64,000 bases of DNA from Oceanibaculum indicum P24 (GTDB taxonomy: Bacteria; Pseudomonadota; Alphaproteobacteria; Oceanibaculales; Oceanibaculaceae): positions 62,001 to 126,000 of the forward strand of contig NZ_AMRL01000004.1 of assembly GCF_000299935.1 (NCBI RefSeq), read 5' to 3'. The translations under genes and the position numbers were made by a program. The notes below the pieces were generated by a model. It was not told the origin of the DNA. It worked only from the letters and a program-made list of their open reading frames with translations, and searched no databases. This document shows positions 1-8,715 of this stretch, piece after piece. Position 1 is the first letter of the stretch; each line of letters opens with the position of its first letter.

Positions 1-634
1 CTTCCTCCGTCGTCACGTCGCCATTCACGACGACTGGGATGGAAACCACCTGCTTCACCGCACGCACATAGGACCAGTCGGCCCGGCCGGTATAGAACTG
101 GCAGCGGGTGCGGCCATGCACGGTGACCATGCGCACGCCGAGATCCTCGGCGATCCGGGCAAGCTGCGGCGCGTTACGGCTGCCATCGTCCCAGCCGGTG
201 CGCATCTTCAGTGTGACCGGGATATCGACGGCCTTAACCGTCGCCTCGATCAGCGATGCGGCATGGTCGAGGTCGCGCATCAGGGCGGAGCCGGCCTGTT
301 GCCCGCCCGTTACCTTCTTCACCGGGCAGCCCATATTGATGTCGATGATGGCCGCGCCCCGGCCCGCATTCAGCTTCGCCGCCTCGGCCATCAGCGCAGG
401 CTCGCAGCCTGCCAGCTGGACCGACAGCGGATAGTCCGCGCTGTAATCCTCCGACATTTTGCGGATTTCCTTGCGCGCCTGCTGCACCATGGCGGCGCTG
501 GCAATCATCTCGGAAACCACGAGCCCGACGCCGAAGCGCCGGACAATGCGGCGGAACGGCTGATCGGTGACACCAGACATGGGCGCCAGGATCACCGGCG
601 ACTCCAGTTTAATTGGCCCGATTGATACGCTCAT
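1..634 (-). CDS. dusB: tRNA-dihydrouridine synthase, DusB type (3' end outside window)
   Basis: Reading the minus strand from the ATG at 634 gives 211 residues before the window edge, so only the N-terminal part is seen. It starts [21 protein letters not shown], the FMN-barrel opening of Dus enzymes. The catalytic-cysteine motif NMGCPVKKV lies near residue 100, and LKMRTGWD and VTVHGRTR follow. These enzymes reduce uridine to dihydrouridine in the tRNA D-loop using FMN and NADPH. In many alphaproteobacteria dusB is followed by ntrB-ntrC, which would lie outside this window. The start fits the usual DusB N-terminus. Confidence 0.93.
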   Translation of the reverse strand, partial: MSVSIGPIKLESPVILAPMSGVTDQPFRRIVRRFGVGLVVSEMIASAAMVQQARKEIRKMSEDYSADYPLSVQLAGCEPALMAEAAKLNAGRGAAIIDINMGCPVKKVTGGQQAGSALMRDLDHAASLIEATVKAVDIPVTLKMRTGWDDGSRNAPQLARIAEDLGVRMVTVHGRTRCQFYTGRADWSYVRAVKQVVSIPVVVNGDVTTEE

Positions 635-655
635 ATTTTAGGCATCTTCCTTTCG

Positions 656-672
656 TGCCCAAACTTTGGGCA
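656..672. repeat. 17-bp perfect palindrome upstream of dusB
   Basis: TGCCCAAA, one central C, then TTTGGGCA. It lies 22 bp upstream of the dusB ATG and could be an operator or a 5'-UTR hairpin. No regulator can be assigned from the sequence. Confidence 0.5.
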
Positions 673-680
673 ACGCTACA

Positions 681-746
681 CCGAACAAATCCCGATGACA
701 AGCGCGCGGATCACGCAACCTGCATACATTTGTTCGGCAGTCGTTC
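681..746. promoter_or_regulatory. Inverted repeat and LexA-like box upstream of dusB
   Basis: CCGAACAAAT (681-690) is repeated in perfect inversion as ATTTGTTCGG (728-737). The right arm runs into GTTC-ggcagtc-GTTC (732-746), which matches the GTTC-N7-GTTC SOS box recognised by LexA in many alphaproteobacteria. It sits about 100 bp upstream of dusB and next to the 3' end of the membrane-protein gene. An eight-base pattern of this kind is expected about twice by chance in 64 kb, so the LexA assignment is tentative. Confidence 0.35.
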
Positions 747-750
747 GGTA

Positions 751-1551
751 TTAGCCCAGAAGGATGTCGGCGACGAATTTCACGCCCGGATAGGCCAGTG
801 TCAGCAGCAGGAAGGCGATCAGCACTAGACGGGCCGCCATCCGCCCGCGCAGGCCGGTCAGCCAGTGCGCCAGCAGCAGCGCCAGCACGACGGCGAAGAC
901 AGCAATCGACAGCACGCTCTTATGGTCCAGCGCCAGCACCCCGCCGCCCCTGGTCCAGTTCACCGCCATTCCAGTGGCAACACCAAGGCCCAGCAGGATT
1001 TCCGCCAGCAGCAGCAAGCCGATCTGCAGCCGCTCCCCCTCCGCCACGGCGGGCAGCAGCCGGGTCAGCCGGGTTGGCTGCTTGCGCTTCAGCGCACGTT
1101 CCTGCAGGAAGACAGCGAAACCTGACACCGCCGCCAGGGTCAGCAGCGCATAGGCTGTGACCGAGAGCAGGATATGCGCCTGCGTCCACAGGCCCGGTAC
1201 CGTACCGGCGAACGGCCCGGTCTCGATAGGCCGCAGCACGGTTGCCAATACACCCAGCAGCAGCATGTAGGGCAGCAGCAGCGGCGCCAGCCGCCGGCTG
1301 GCCGGCACGATCAGCACCGCCCCGGCAAACAGCACCATGGTCGCCGCCACGGTGACCCACAGCGCGCCGGACAGGTCGGCGTACCAGCGGCCATACATCT
1401 GCGCCACCACCCAGCCCACGGGGCCGATCACGGCGGGGACCAGCAGCACCCAGAACAGCCGGTCCCTTTCCGCCGTCCGGCCGAACGGCAGCAGCGATGC
1501 CGGCAGCATCGCGATCAGGGCGGAAAGACTGACGATCAGGGTGGTCGGCAT
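751..1551 (-). CDS. Cytochrome c assembly / YpjD-like (CcsA family) membrane protein
   Basis: 266 residues with about eight hydrophobic segments. It shows the CcsA/CcmC/YpjD pattern: a conserved histidine in WTQAHILLSVTAY, and an LDHKS motif followed by a hydrophobic segment ending in AHW. Family members handle haem or support cytochrome biogenesis, though the role of YpjD-like members is poorly defined. An in-frame ATG lies 21 codons further upstream (1614), but MPTTLIVSLSAL at 1551 begins directly with the first membrane segment, as the family usually does. In many proteobacteria the family is found beside ffh; here it stands alone on the minus strand. The substrate is not inferable. Confidence 0.75.
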   Translation of the reverse strand: MPTTLIVSLSALIAMLPASLLPFGRTAERDRLFWVLLVPAVIGPVGWVVAQMYGRWYADLSGALWVTVAATMVLFAGAVLIVPASRRLAPLLLPYMLLLGVLATVLRPIETGPFAGTVPGLWTQAHILLSVTAYALLTLAAVSGFAVFLQERALKRKQPTRLTRLLPAVAEGERLQIGLLLLAEILLGLGVATGMAVNWTRGGGVLALDHKSVLSIAVFAVVLALLLAHWLTGLRGRMAARLVLIAFLLLTLAYPGVKFVADILLG

Positions 1552-1738
1552 GCGCGCCTTATATCCGGTCTGGTGAGAAATATATAGTGCTGCGAACCAT
1601 TCGCAAAACATCATTTGTCAGCCGACGCTGTTAACGGCCCTGATGATCCCAGGCGGAAGTTTCTGCCCGGCAAATTCTGCCGCCCGGCAAGATCGGCCGG
1701 GTGGCCTTCCCAGCCCACTGTCAAATAAATCAATAAGT

Positions 1739-1744
1739 TATAAT
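1739..1744 (+). promoter_or_regulatory. TATAAT -10-like element for the small gene at 1810
   Basis: A perfect TATAAT in a strikingly AT-rich stretch (about 1720-1750), 66 bp upstream of the ATG at 1810. No good -35 is found at 16-18 bp spacing; CTGTCA (1718-1723) is at 15 bp. It is the only promoter-like sequence before this gene. Confidence 0.35.
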
Positions 1745-1809
1745 TATATCATGCGGGCATGACATTTGCCTCTGTGCTCCTACCCTCCCAACGGATGGAG
1801 CAGCGGCAC

Positions 1810-2118
1810 ATGTCCATTTCCGGTATCGGCGGCCCATCGGGCATTACCATTGGCAGCCCGTCATCGATATCGCCCGGCAGTTCGCGCCTCGAAAAGCCGA
1901 CCGCGCAGGACGAATTCCTCGACTATATGACGAAATCGCCCGCCGAGCGGATGCGCGAGATGATCCTCGGCGAGCTCGGCGTGACGGAAGAGCAACTGCG
2001 CAACATGGACTCGCAGGAGCGCGCCAAGATCGAGGAGAAGATCCGCGAGACCATCCTGGAGAAGGTCAAGGAAAGCGCGGAGAAGAAGACCGGCATGATT
2101 GTCGACGTCGCGGTCTGA
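1810..2118 (+). CDS. Conserved-looking small protein of unknown function
   Basis: 102 residues, no family recognised. Residues 1-28 are rich in Gly, Ser and Ile and look disordered. From about residue 40 the protein is charged and probably alpha-helical (PAERMREMILGELG and then a run of EK-rich helix), ending in the hydrophobic IVDVAV. There is no signal peptide or membrane segment. GGAG at 1797-1800 precedes the ATG at 1810 by 9 bp, so this start is preferred over an in-frame ATG at 1759. It is convergent with nothing and lies 48 bp before ispDF, so it may be co-transcribed with it. The strong codon bias and ribosome site support it being real. Confidence 0.6.
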   Translation: MSISGIGGPSGITIGSPSSISPGSSRLEKPTAQDEFLDYMTKSPAERMREMILGELGVTEEQLRNMDSQERAKIEEKIRETILEKVKESAEKKTGMIVDVAV

Positions 2119-2166
2119 CGCGCATCCCGGTGGAAATTCCGCCCGCGCCGGCTTAGGCTCCGGCGC

Positions 2167-3324
2167 ATGTCCAAGACCATCGCCCTTATCGTCGCCGCCG
2201 GACGCGGTCATCGCCTCGGCGGCAGCCTGCCGAAGCAGTATCTGCCGCTGGCCGGGCAGACGGTGCTGCGCCATACGGTGCGGCGGTTCCTGGCACATCC
2301 TGGCATCAAGGCGGTGCGGGTGGTAATCCACCCTGATGACCGCGATCTTTACAATCAAGCGGTGGGCGATCTTGGCCCGGACGAACCGATTGCCGGCGGC
2401 GCCACGCGGCAGGACAGCGTGAGGCTGGGGCTGGAGGCGCTTTCCAAAGATGCGCCCGAGCTTGTGCTGATTCAGGATGCCGCCCGCCCCTTCACCGCCC
2501 CTGCGACCATCGACGCCGTGCTGGCGGCGCTGCAGGACCATCCCGGCGCCATTCCCGCCCTTGCCGTCGCCGATACGCTGAAGCGCGCCGAGGGTGCCCA
2601 GATCGCCGCAACGGTGCCGCGCGACGGCCTGTACCGCGCGCAGACACCGCAGGGCTTCCGCTTTGCCGATATACTGGCGGCCCATCGGGCGCTGGCCGGG
2701 CGGGAACTGACCGACGATGCCTCTCTGCTGGAAGCGGCAGGCCAGACCGTCGCGCTGGTGCCGGGCACCGAGGAGAATTTCAAGATCACCACGGCGGAGG
2801 ACATGATGCGCGCCGAAACCCTTCTGGGCGCTGCTTTCGAGACCCGCAGCGCCAGCGGCTTCGACGTCCACCGCTTCGCCGAGGGCGGGGACCATGTCAT
2901 GCTGTGTGGCGTCCCGGTGCCGCATGACAGCGGACTGGAAGGCCATTCCGATGCCGATGTCGGGCTGCATGCGCTGACCGATGCGCTGCTGGGCTGCATC
3001 GCCGCCGGCGATATCGGCCAGCATTTCCCGCCGACCGACCCGCAATGGAAGGGGGCGTCCTCCGACCGGTTCCTCGCCCATGCGGCGGGGTTAGTGGCGG
3101 CGAAGGGCGGACGCATCGTGCATGTCGATGTGACGCTGATCTGCGAGCGCCCCAAAATCGGCCCGCACCGGGAGGCGATGACCGCCCGCATTGCGCAGAT
3201 CCTCGGCCTCAGCGCCGACCAGGTCAGCGTGAAGGCGACCACCACCGAGAAGTTGGGCTTCACCGGCCGGCGCGAGGGCATCGCCGCGCAGGCCATGGCG
3301 ACCGTCGAGCTGCCGCGCACATGA
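2167..3324 (+). CDS. ispDF: Bifunctional IspD/IspF of the MEP isoprenoid pathway
   Basis: 385 residues. Residues 1-225 are 2-C-methyl-D-erythritol 4-phosphate cytidylyltransferase, with the nucleotide-binding loop [11 protein letters not shown] and PKQY close to the N-terminus. From about 230 on is 2-C-methyl-D-erythritol 2,4-cyclodiphosphate synthase, with the zinc ligands in FDVHRF and [20 protein letters not shown]. The two activities are the third and fifth steps from deoxyxylulose phosphate to isoprenoid precursors. The fusion is common in alphaproteobacteria. Its stop codon overlaps the pgpA start (ATGA), so the genes are translationally coupled. Confidence 0.97.
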   Translation: MSKTIALIVAAGRGHRLGGSLPKQYLPLAGQTVLRHTVRRFLAHPGIKAVRVVIHPDDRDLYNQAVGDLGPDEPIAGGATRQDSVRLGLEALSKDAPELVLIQDAARPFTAPATIDAVLAALQDHPGAIPALAVADTLKRAEGAQIAATVPRDGLYRAQTPQGFRFADILAAHRALAGRELTDDASLLEAAGQTVALVPGTEENFKITTAEDMMRAETLLGAAFETRSASGFDVHRFAEGGDHVMLCGVPVPHDSGLEGHSDADVGLHALTDALLGCIAAGDIGQHFPPTDPQWKGASSDRFLAHAAGLVAAKGGRIVHVDVTLICERPKIGPHREAMTARIAQILGLSADQVSVKATTTEKLGFTGRREGIAAQAMATVELPRT

Positions 3325-3782
3325 GCCCGCTCCACCCGGCCTATATCCTGGCCACCTGGTTCTGGGTCGGGCGTATCCCGAAGGCGCCGGGCACCTGGGG
3401 CTCGCTGGCCGCCCTGCCCTTCGCCTGGGTAATTGCCGACGCGTTCGGGCCGCTGGCACTGCTAATCGCCGCCGCCCTGCTGTTCCCTGTCGGCTGCTGG
3501 GCCAGCGCCGCCTATGCCGAAGGTATCGGCCGCAAGGACCCCGGCTCCGCTGTCATCGACGAAGTTGTCGGGCAATGGATGGTGCTGGCCGTCATGCCGC
3601 ACGACCCGCTGGCCTATGCCATCGGCTTCGCGCTGTTCCGGCTGTTCGACATCGCCAAGCCCTGGCCGGTGTCGCTGGCCGACCGGAAATTCACCGGCGG
3701 ATTCGGCATCATGGCGGATGACGTGCTGGCCGCGCTTTATGGCATGATGGCTGCCGCCCTGATCGTCCATTTCTTCTGGTGA
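3321..3782 (+). CDS. pgpA: Phosphatidylglycerophosphatase A
   Basis: 153 residues with several membrane segments. Motifs of the family are visible: KAPGTWGS near the N-terminus, the acidic DEVVGQW, and [12 protein letters not shown]. It removes the phosphate of phosphatidylglycerol phosphate in the inner membrane, the last step to phosphatidylglycerol. The ATG at 3321 overlaps the ispDF stop by four bases. The 3' end overlaps the next gene in the same way, so ispDF-pgpA-cinA is one operon. Confidence 0.93.
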   Translation: MSPLHPAYILATWFWVGRIPKAPGTWGSLAALPFAWVIADAFGPLALLIAAALLFPVGCWASAAYAEGIGRKDPGSAVIDEVVGQWMVLAVMPHDPLAYAIGFALFRLFDIAKPWPVSLADRKFTGGFGIMADDVLAALYGMMAAALIVHFFW

Positions 3783-4273
3783 GCGCGATGATTCCCGTCG
3801 ATCTACAGGCTCAGGCCGCCGCCCTGCTGGAGCACTGCAAACAGGCCGGCCTCATGCTCGCCACGGCGGAATCCTGCACCGGCGGGCTGATCGCTGGCAC
3901 GCTGACCGAGATCGCCGGCTCATCCGCCGTGGTGGATCGCGGCTTCGTCACCTACTCCAACGAGGCGAAGGCGGAAATGCTGGGCGTCGATCCGGCGCTG
4001 ATCGCTACTCATGGCGCGGTCAGCGAGGCGGTCGCCCGCGCCATGGCGGAAGGCGCGCTGGCCCGGTCCAGCGCCGATATCACGGTCGCCGTCACCGGCG
4101 TTGCCGGTCCCGGCGGCGGCACGGCCAGCAAGCCGGTCGGCCTCGTCCATCTTGCTGTCGCCCGCAAGGGGCGTGAGACGGTGGCGCATCATGAGGTATT
4201 TTCCGGCGACCGTTCAGCGGTGCGCCGCGCCACCGTGGAAAAGGCGCTGACGATGATCGACGCGGCGACTTAA
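3779..4273 (+). CDS. CinA-family nicotinamide-nucleotide amidase (PncC-type)
   Basis: 164 residues covering only the CinA C-terminal domain, with TAESCTGGLIAGTLTEIAGSS, YSNEAKAEMLGV and VTGVAGPGGGTASKPVG. This stand-alone domain deamidates nicotinamide mononucleotide in pyridine nucleotide salvage. The N-terminal domain of full CinA is absent, as in E. coli PncC/YgaD. The start may be the GTG at 3779, which overlaps the pgpA stop (GTGA), or the ATG at 3788. It is the last gene of the ispDF operon. Confidence 0.92.
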   Translation: MSAMIPVDLQAQAAALLEHCKQAGLMLATAESCTGGLIAGTLTEIAGSSAVVDRGFVTYSNEAKAEMLGVDPALIATHGAVSEAVARAMAEGALARSSADITVAVTGVAGPGGGTASKPVGLVHLAVARKGRETVAHHEVFSGDRSAVRRATVEKALTMIDAAT

Positions 4274-4286
4274 CCGCACTCTCCAT

Positions 4287-4384
4287 CGTCATGGTCGGGC
4301 CATCCTTGGACTTGATCCGAAGGGCCGACCATCCAGCGAACGGCTCCGTTTCTATGGATCCTCGGGTCAAGCCCGAGGATGACG
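4287..4384. repeat. Intergenic palindromic element, two dyads inside a CGTCAT/ATGACG frame
   Basis: The element starts CGTCAT (4287-4292) and ends ATGACG (4379-4384). Inside are two hairpins. The first is ATGGTCGG(g)CC at 4291 pairing with GGCCGACCAT ending at 4332, with further imperfect pairing inside. The second is ATCCTCGGG (4358-4366), TCAAG, CCCGAGGAT (4372-4380). It lies between the convergent genes cinA and ratA. This resembles the short mobile palindromic repeats (REP/MITE-like) common in alphaproteobacterial intergenic DNA. It might also serve as a bidirectional transcription stop. No second copy is seen in this window. Confidence 0.7.
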
Positions 4385-4400
4385 AGAGAAAAATCGACTG

Positions 4401-4883
4401 TCAGCCGGCTGAACGGTCTTCGGCGGGATTGCCCGCAGCCTCGCCATAGAGCGCGTGCGCCCGCGTCTCGAAGGCACCAACCATGCGGCGCACCGCCTCG
4501 TTGAACAGCACCGACATCATCTTCTGCAGCAGGACCGAGCGGAACTCGAAATCGACATAGAAGTCGATGAGGCAGGCCTCTGCCCCCTCGCCTTCGGCCG
4601 GCAGGAAAATCCAGTGATTGTTCAGGTACTTGAACGGGCCTTCCGTATAGGTCACGTCGATCCGCATGCCCGGCCGGTCGAGCGCCACGCGGGAGGTGAA
4701 GCGCTCCCGCACCATCTTGAACCCGATGATCAGGTCGGCGATCAGCAGCGCCGGCTCGCGCTTGCGGATGCGCGCGCCCAGGCACCAGGGCAGGAATTCC
4801 GGATAGCGCTCCACATCGGCGACCAGATCGAAAAGCTTCTGCGGCGCGTAGGGCAGGACGCGCTGTTCGGCGTGCGTCGGCAT
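4401..4883 (-). CDS. RatA/Coq10-type START-domain protein (ubiquinone-binding)
   Basis: 160 residues. The Coq10/RatA signature is clear: LFDLVADVERYPEFLPWC at residues 17-34, then NHWIFLP and a C-terminal helix FNEAVRRMVGAFETRA. In mitochondria Coq10 binds coenzyme Q and supports electron transport. Bacterial members are often named RatA, the toxin of a supposed toxin-antitoxin pair, but that label is weakly supported and no RatB antitoxin gene is adjacent here. It lies 10 bp downstream of lipA, at the end of the pdh-lipA series. Confidence 0.88.
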   Translation of the reverse strand: MPTHAEQRVLPYAPQKLFDLVADVERYPEFLPWCLGARIRKREPALLIADLIIGFKMVRERFTSRVALDRPGMRIDVTYTEGPFKYLNNHWIFLPAEGEGAEACLIDFYVDFEFRSVLLQKMMSVLFNEAVRRMVGAFETRAHALYGEAAGNPAEDRSAG

Positions 4884-4893
4884 GAAGCGGCAG

Positions 4894-5865
4894 CTACTCG
4901 GCGGCGGGAACGGCCTGAGCCGTCAGCTTCGCCTCGCGGGCCGCGCGCAGGCGCTGGAAGTCGTCGCCGGCATGATGCGAGGAACGCGTCAGCGGCGAGG
5001 CCGAGACCATCAGGAAGCCCTTGGAGTAGGCCTTGCGCTCATAGGTCTTGAACTCGTCCGGCGTGACGAAACGGTCCACCGCCGCATGCTTCGGCGTCGG
5101 CTGCAGATACTGGCCGATGGTCATGAAATCCACATCGGCACTGCGCAGATCATCCATCACCTGCGCCACCTCCTCCGCCGTCTCGCCGAGGCCGACCATG
5201 ATGCCGGACTTGGTGAAGATCGACGGGTCCAGCTCCTTCACCCGATCGAGCAGGCGCAACGAATGGAAATAGCGCGCACCGGGCCGGATCGACGGATAGA
5301 GCCGCGGCACGGTTTCCAGATTGTGGTTGAACACGTCTGGCTTGGCCGCGACCACCACTTCCAGCGCGCCCTCCTTGCGCAGGAAATCGGGCGTCAGGAT
5401 CTCGATGGTGGTGCCCGGTGCCTCCTCGCGCAGCCGCTGGATAACGCGCGCGAAATGGGCGGCACCGCCATCCGGCAGATCGTCGCGATCCACCGAGGTG
5501 ATGACCACATGCTCCAGCCCCAGCTTGCCGACCGCCACCGCGATATTGTCGGGCTCGTGCGGGTCCAGCTTGTCCGGCATGCCGGTGGCGACGTTGCAGA
5601 AGGCGCAGGCGCGCGTACACACGCTGCCCAGAATCATGAAGGTGGCGTGCTTCTTCTTCCAGCATTCGCCGATATTCGGGCAGGCCGCTTCCTCGCACAC
5701 GGTGACGAGGTTGAGCGTGCGCATGAGCTGCCGCGTCTCGTTATATTCCTTCGAGACCGGCGCCTTCACGCGCAGCCATTCCGGCTTACGGCGCTGCACG
5801 GGATTGTCGGGCCGGTGCGCCTTTTCGGGGTGACGGACCGTCGGCTTCGCCTCAACGGTACTCAT
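4894..5865 (-). CDS. lipA: Lipoyl synthase
   Basis: 323 residues, usual length. It is a radical-SAM enzyme that inserts two sulfurs into octanoyl groups on lipoyl domains. The auxiliary iron-sulfur cluster cysteines are C57, C62 and C68 ([12 protein letters not shown]). The radical-SAM cluster is C83-x3-C87-x2-C90. The conserved C-terminal RSSHHAGDD is also present, whose serine coordinates the auxiliary cluster. It follows lpd by 54 bp and serves the lipoyl domains of the pdhB and pdhC products encoded just upstream. Confidence 0.97.
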   Translation of the reverse strand: MSTVEAKPTVRHPEKAHRPDNPVQRRKPEWLRVKAPVSKEYNETRQLMRTLNLVTVCEEAACPNIGECWKKKHATFMILGSVCTRACAFCNVATGMPDKLDPHEPDNIAVAVGKLGLEHVVITSVDRDDLPDGGAAHFARVIQRLREEAPGTTIEILTPDFLRKEGALEVVVAAKPDVFNHNLETVPRLYPSIRPGARYFHSLRLLDRVKELDPSIFTKSGIMVGLGETAEEVAQVMDDLRSADVDFMTIGQYLQPTPKHAAVDRFVTPDEFKTYERKAYSKGFLMVSASPLTRSSHHAGDDFQRLRAAREAKLTAQAVPAAE

Positions 5866-5919
5866 GGCTGGCCTATCCTTGCTACGGGCCTTGGCTTCGC
5901 GCCTTACGGCGGGAACATC

Positions 5920-7335
5920 CTAGAAGTGGATGGCCCGCCCGTAAGCGTCAAGCACGGATTCGTGCATCATCTCGGACAGCGTCGGATGCGGGAAGACGGT
6001 GTGCATCAGCTCCGCCTCCGTGCTCTCCAGCGTGCGGGCCACGGTATAGCCCTGGATCAGCTCGGTCACTTCCGCGCCGATCATGTGGGCGCCCAGCAGC
6101 TCGCCGGTCTTGGCGTCGAACACGGTTTTCACCATGCCTTCCGGCTCACCCAGCGCGATGGCCTTGCCATTGCCGATGAAGGGGAAGCGCCCGACCTTCA
6201 CCTCATACCCCGCCGCCTTCGCCTTGGCCTCGGTCAGGCCGACACTGGCAACCTGCGGACGGCAATAAGTGCAGCCCGGAATGTTCGCGGTGTCCAGCGG
6301 ATGGACGCCCTTCAGCCCGGCGATCTTCTCGACACAGACGACGCCCTCATGGCTGGCCTTGTGGGCAAGCCAGGGCGGGCCGGCCAGATCGCCGATGGCA
6401 TAGACCCCCGGCTCCCCGGTGGCACCATAGGGATCGGTCACCACATGGGTCTTCTCGACCTTCACCTTGGTACCGTCGAGGCCCAGATTCTCCACATTGC
6501 CGACGATGCCGACCGCCAGGATGACGCGATCCACGGTGATATCGGTGGTCTTACCCCCGGCCTCGACCGTGACGGTTACGTTGTTCTGGCCCTTCTTCAG
6601 CCCCTTCACGCCGGCCGAGGTCATGATCTTCATGCCCTGCTTCTCGAAGGATTTCTTCGCGAAGGCGGAGATTTCCTCATCCTCCACCGGCAGGATGCGG
6701 TCCATTACCTCCACGACCGTGACGTCGGCGCCCATATCCTTGTAGAAGCTGGCGAATTCGATGCCGATGGCGCCCGAGCCGACAACCAGAAGCGATTTCG
6801 GCATGCTCTCCGGCACCATCGCTTCCTTGTAGGTCCAGACCAGCTTGCCGTCCGCCTCCAGCCCCGGCAGGGAGCGCGCCCGCGCGCCGGTCGCCAGGAT
6901 CACATTCTTCGCGGTCAGGTCGGCGATCTTCTTGCCGTCCTTGTCGGTGACTGCCAGCTTGCGCTGCCCGCCGGCGGTGCCGTCCAGCTTGCCCATGCCG
7001 TCAAAGACGGTGACCTTGTTCTTCTTCAGCAGATGCTTCACGCCGCCGGAAAGCTGCGAGGCCACCTTGCGGGAGCGCTCCACAACCTTCTTCACGTCGA
7101 AGCTGATGTCCTTGGCGGAAAAGCCGTAATCGCCCAGATGGTCGAGCATGTGCTTGACCTCGGAGGAACGCAGCAGCGCCTTGGTGGGGATGCAACCCCA
7201 GTTCAGGCAGATGCCGCCCAGATGCTCGCGCTCCACCAGTGCGGTCTTCATGCCGAGCTGCGCCGCGCGGATGGCGGCGACATAGCCGCCCGGCCCGCCG
7301 CCGACGACGATGAGGTCGAATGAGGTATCGGCCAT
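5920..7335 (-). CDS. lpdA: Dihydrolipoyl dehydrogenase (E3)
   Basis: 471 residues. The FAD-binding GGGPGGYVAA is near the N-terminus and the redox-active disulfide is C43/C48 in GICLNWGCIP. The NAD site VVGSGAIGIEFAS is mid-protein. The dimerisation domain ends with HPTLSEMMHE, which holds the catalytic His/Glu pair. It reoxidises dihydrolipoyl groups of the pyruvate dehydrogenase complex, passing electrons to NAD+. It lies 22 bp after pdhC in the same operon. Confidence 0.97.
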   Translation of the reverse strand: MADTSFDLIVVGGGPGGYVAAIRAAQLGMKTALVEREHLGGICLNWGCIPTKALLRSSEVKHMLDHLGDYGFSAKDISFDVKKVVERSRKVASQLSGGVKHLLKKNKVTVFDGMGKLDGTAGGQRKLAVTDKDGKKIADLTAKNVILATGARARSLPGLEADGKLVWTYKEAMVPESMPKSLLVVGSGAIGIEFASFYKDMGADVTVVEVMDRILPVEDEEISAFAKKSFEKQGMKIMTSAGVKGLKKGQNNVTVTVEAGGKTTDITVDRVILAVGIVGNVENLGLDGTKVKVEKTHVVTDPYGATGEPGVYAIGDLAGPPWLAHKASHEGVVCVEKIAGLKGVHPLDTANIPGCTYCRPQVASVGLTEAKAKAAGYEVKVGRFPFIGNGKAIALGEPEGMVKTVFDAKTGELLGAHMIGAEVTELIQGYTVARTLESTEAELMHTVFPHPTLSEMMHESVLDAYGRAIHF

Positions 7336-7357
7336 GTCGGTCTCCCTTCCTGCCGCC

Positions 7358-8674
7358 TTACAGCAGCATCGTCATCGGGTCTTCGATCAGCTTCTTGAAG
7401 ACGGACAGGAACTCCGCCCCGATCGCGCCATCGACCACGCGGTGATCGACCGACAGGGTGCAGCTCATCACCGTGGCGATGGCCAGCGCGCCGTCCTTCA
7501 CCACAGGCCGCTGTTCGCCAGCCCCAACCGCCAGGATGGCGCCCTGCGGCGGGTTGATGACAGCGGCGAAGTCCTTGATGCCGAACATGCCGAGGTTGGA
7601 GATCGAGAAGGTACCGCCCTGGAATTCCTCCGGCTTCAGCTTGCGCTCGCGCGCCCGCTTCGCCAGATCCTTCATCTCGGCGGAAATCTCGACCAGCCCC
7701 TTGGAGCCGGCATCGCGGATCACCGGGGTGATCAGCCCCTCGTCGATGGCAACCGCAACCGAGATATCGACCTGATCATAGATGCGGATGGCGCTCTCGG
7801 TCCAGGTGGCGTTGGCCGCCGGCACCTTCTTCAGCGCCAGCGCCGTCGCCCGGATGACGAGATCGTTCACCGACAGCTTGTAGCCGCTGTCGCCGACTTT
7901 CTCGTTCAGCTCCTTGCGCACGGCGAGCAGCTTGTCGATCTCGCAGTCGATGGTCAGGTAGAAATGCGGCGCGGTCAGCTTCGATTCGGTCAGGCGCTTG
8001 GCGATGACCTTGCGCATGGAGCTGTTCGGCACCTCGGTATAGGACGGCAGGCCCGGTACGTCCGGCTGGCTCTGCGGCAGCGAAACCGGTGCAGCCGCCT
8101 GCGGCGCAGCAGCGGCCTGCGGCGCAGAAGCTGGAGCCTTTGTCCCGCCCTTCGACAGCGCCGCCTCGATATCCGCCTTCACGATGCGGCCGTTCGGGCC
8201 GGACCCGCTGAGGCTGGCGAGGTCGAGGCCGGCCTGCTCCGCCATGCGGCGGGCCAGCGGGCTGGCAAAGATGCGGTCGCCCTTGTCGCCGCCGCCAGAG
8301 GCAGCCGGTGCCGGCGCGGCGGCGGGCTTGGGCTGTTCCTTCGGCGCCTCGGCCTTCGTTTCCTGCTTGGGGGCCTCCTGCTTCGGCGCCGGCCTGGCGT
8401 CACCGGCCCCCTCGATGGCGGAGGCGTCCTCGCCCTCCTCCAGCAGCCAGCCGATAAGCTCGTTCACCGGCACGCCCTCGGTGCCTTCCGGCACGACGAT
8501 CTTGCCGAGCACGCCCTCATCGGCGGATTCGACCTCCATCGTGGCCTTGTCGGTCTCGATCTCCGCAATCACGTCGCCGGAAGCGACCGTGTCGCCTTCC
8601 TTCTTCAGCCACTTGGCGAGCGTTCCCTCGGTCATGGTCGGCGACAGGGCCGGCATCAGAACCTTGATCGGCAT
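7358..8674 (-). CDS. pdhC: Pyruvate dehydrogenase E2, dihydrolipoyl acetyltransferase
   Basis: 438 residues: one lipoyl domain (1-78, lipoylated Lys43 in [10 protein letters not shown]), an Ala/Pro/Lys/Glu-rich linker (about 85-130), a peripheral subunit-binding domain (FASPLARRMAEQAG), a second Ala/Pro linker and the catalytic domain (about 215-438). The catalytic motif near the C-terminus is DHRVVDGAIGAEFL. It transfers the acetyl group to CoA and forms the core of the complex. It is 41 bp downstream of pdhB. Confidence 0.97.
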   Translation of the reverse strand: MPIKVLMPALSPTMTEGTLAKWLKKEGDTVASGDVIAEIETDKATMEVESADEGVLGKIVVPEGTEGVPVNELIGWLLEEGEDASAIEGAGDARPAPKQEAPKQETKAEAPKEQPKPAAAPAPAASGGGDKGDRIFASPLARRMAEQAGLDLASLSGSGPNGRIVKADIEAALSKGGTKAPASAPQAAAAPQAAAPVSLPQSQPDVPGLPSYTEVPNSSMRKVIAKRLTESKLTAPHFYLTIDCEIDKLLAVRKELNEKVGDSGYKLSVNDLVIRATALALKKVPAANATWTESAIRIYDQVDISVAVAIDEGLITPVIRDAGSKGLVEISAEMKDLAKRARERKLKPEEFQGGTFSISNLGMFGIKDFAAVINPPQGAILAVGAGEQRPVVKDGALAIATVMSCTLSVDHRVVDGAIGAEFLSVFKKLIEDPMTMLL

Positions 8675-8715
8675 GGTGTTTCCCCCTCAGCGTCCGGCTT
8701 TTTGTCCAGGGTTGC

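Noticed and set aside
1861-3081. Minus-strand open frame of 406 codons over ispDF
   Set aside because: Shadow of a well-conserved fused enzyme with all its motifs.
4401-4883. RatA toxin of a RatAB toxin-antitoxin system
   Set aside because: No ratB-like gene is next to it and the protein fits the widespread Coq10-type ubiquinone-binding group; a toxin role is not supported.
4882-7323. Open frame of 813 codons on the plus strand across lipA and lpdA
   Set aside because: Antisense of two clearly recognised enzymes; composition is typical of a third-position GC artefact.
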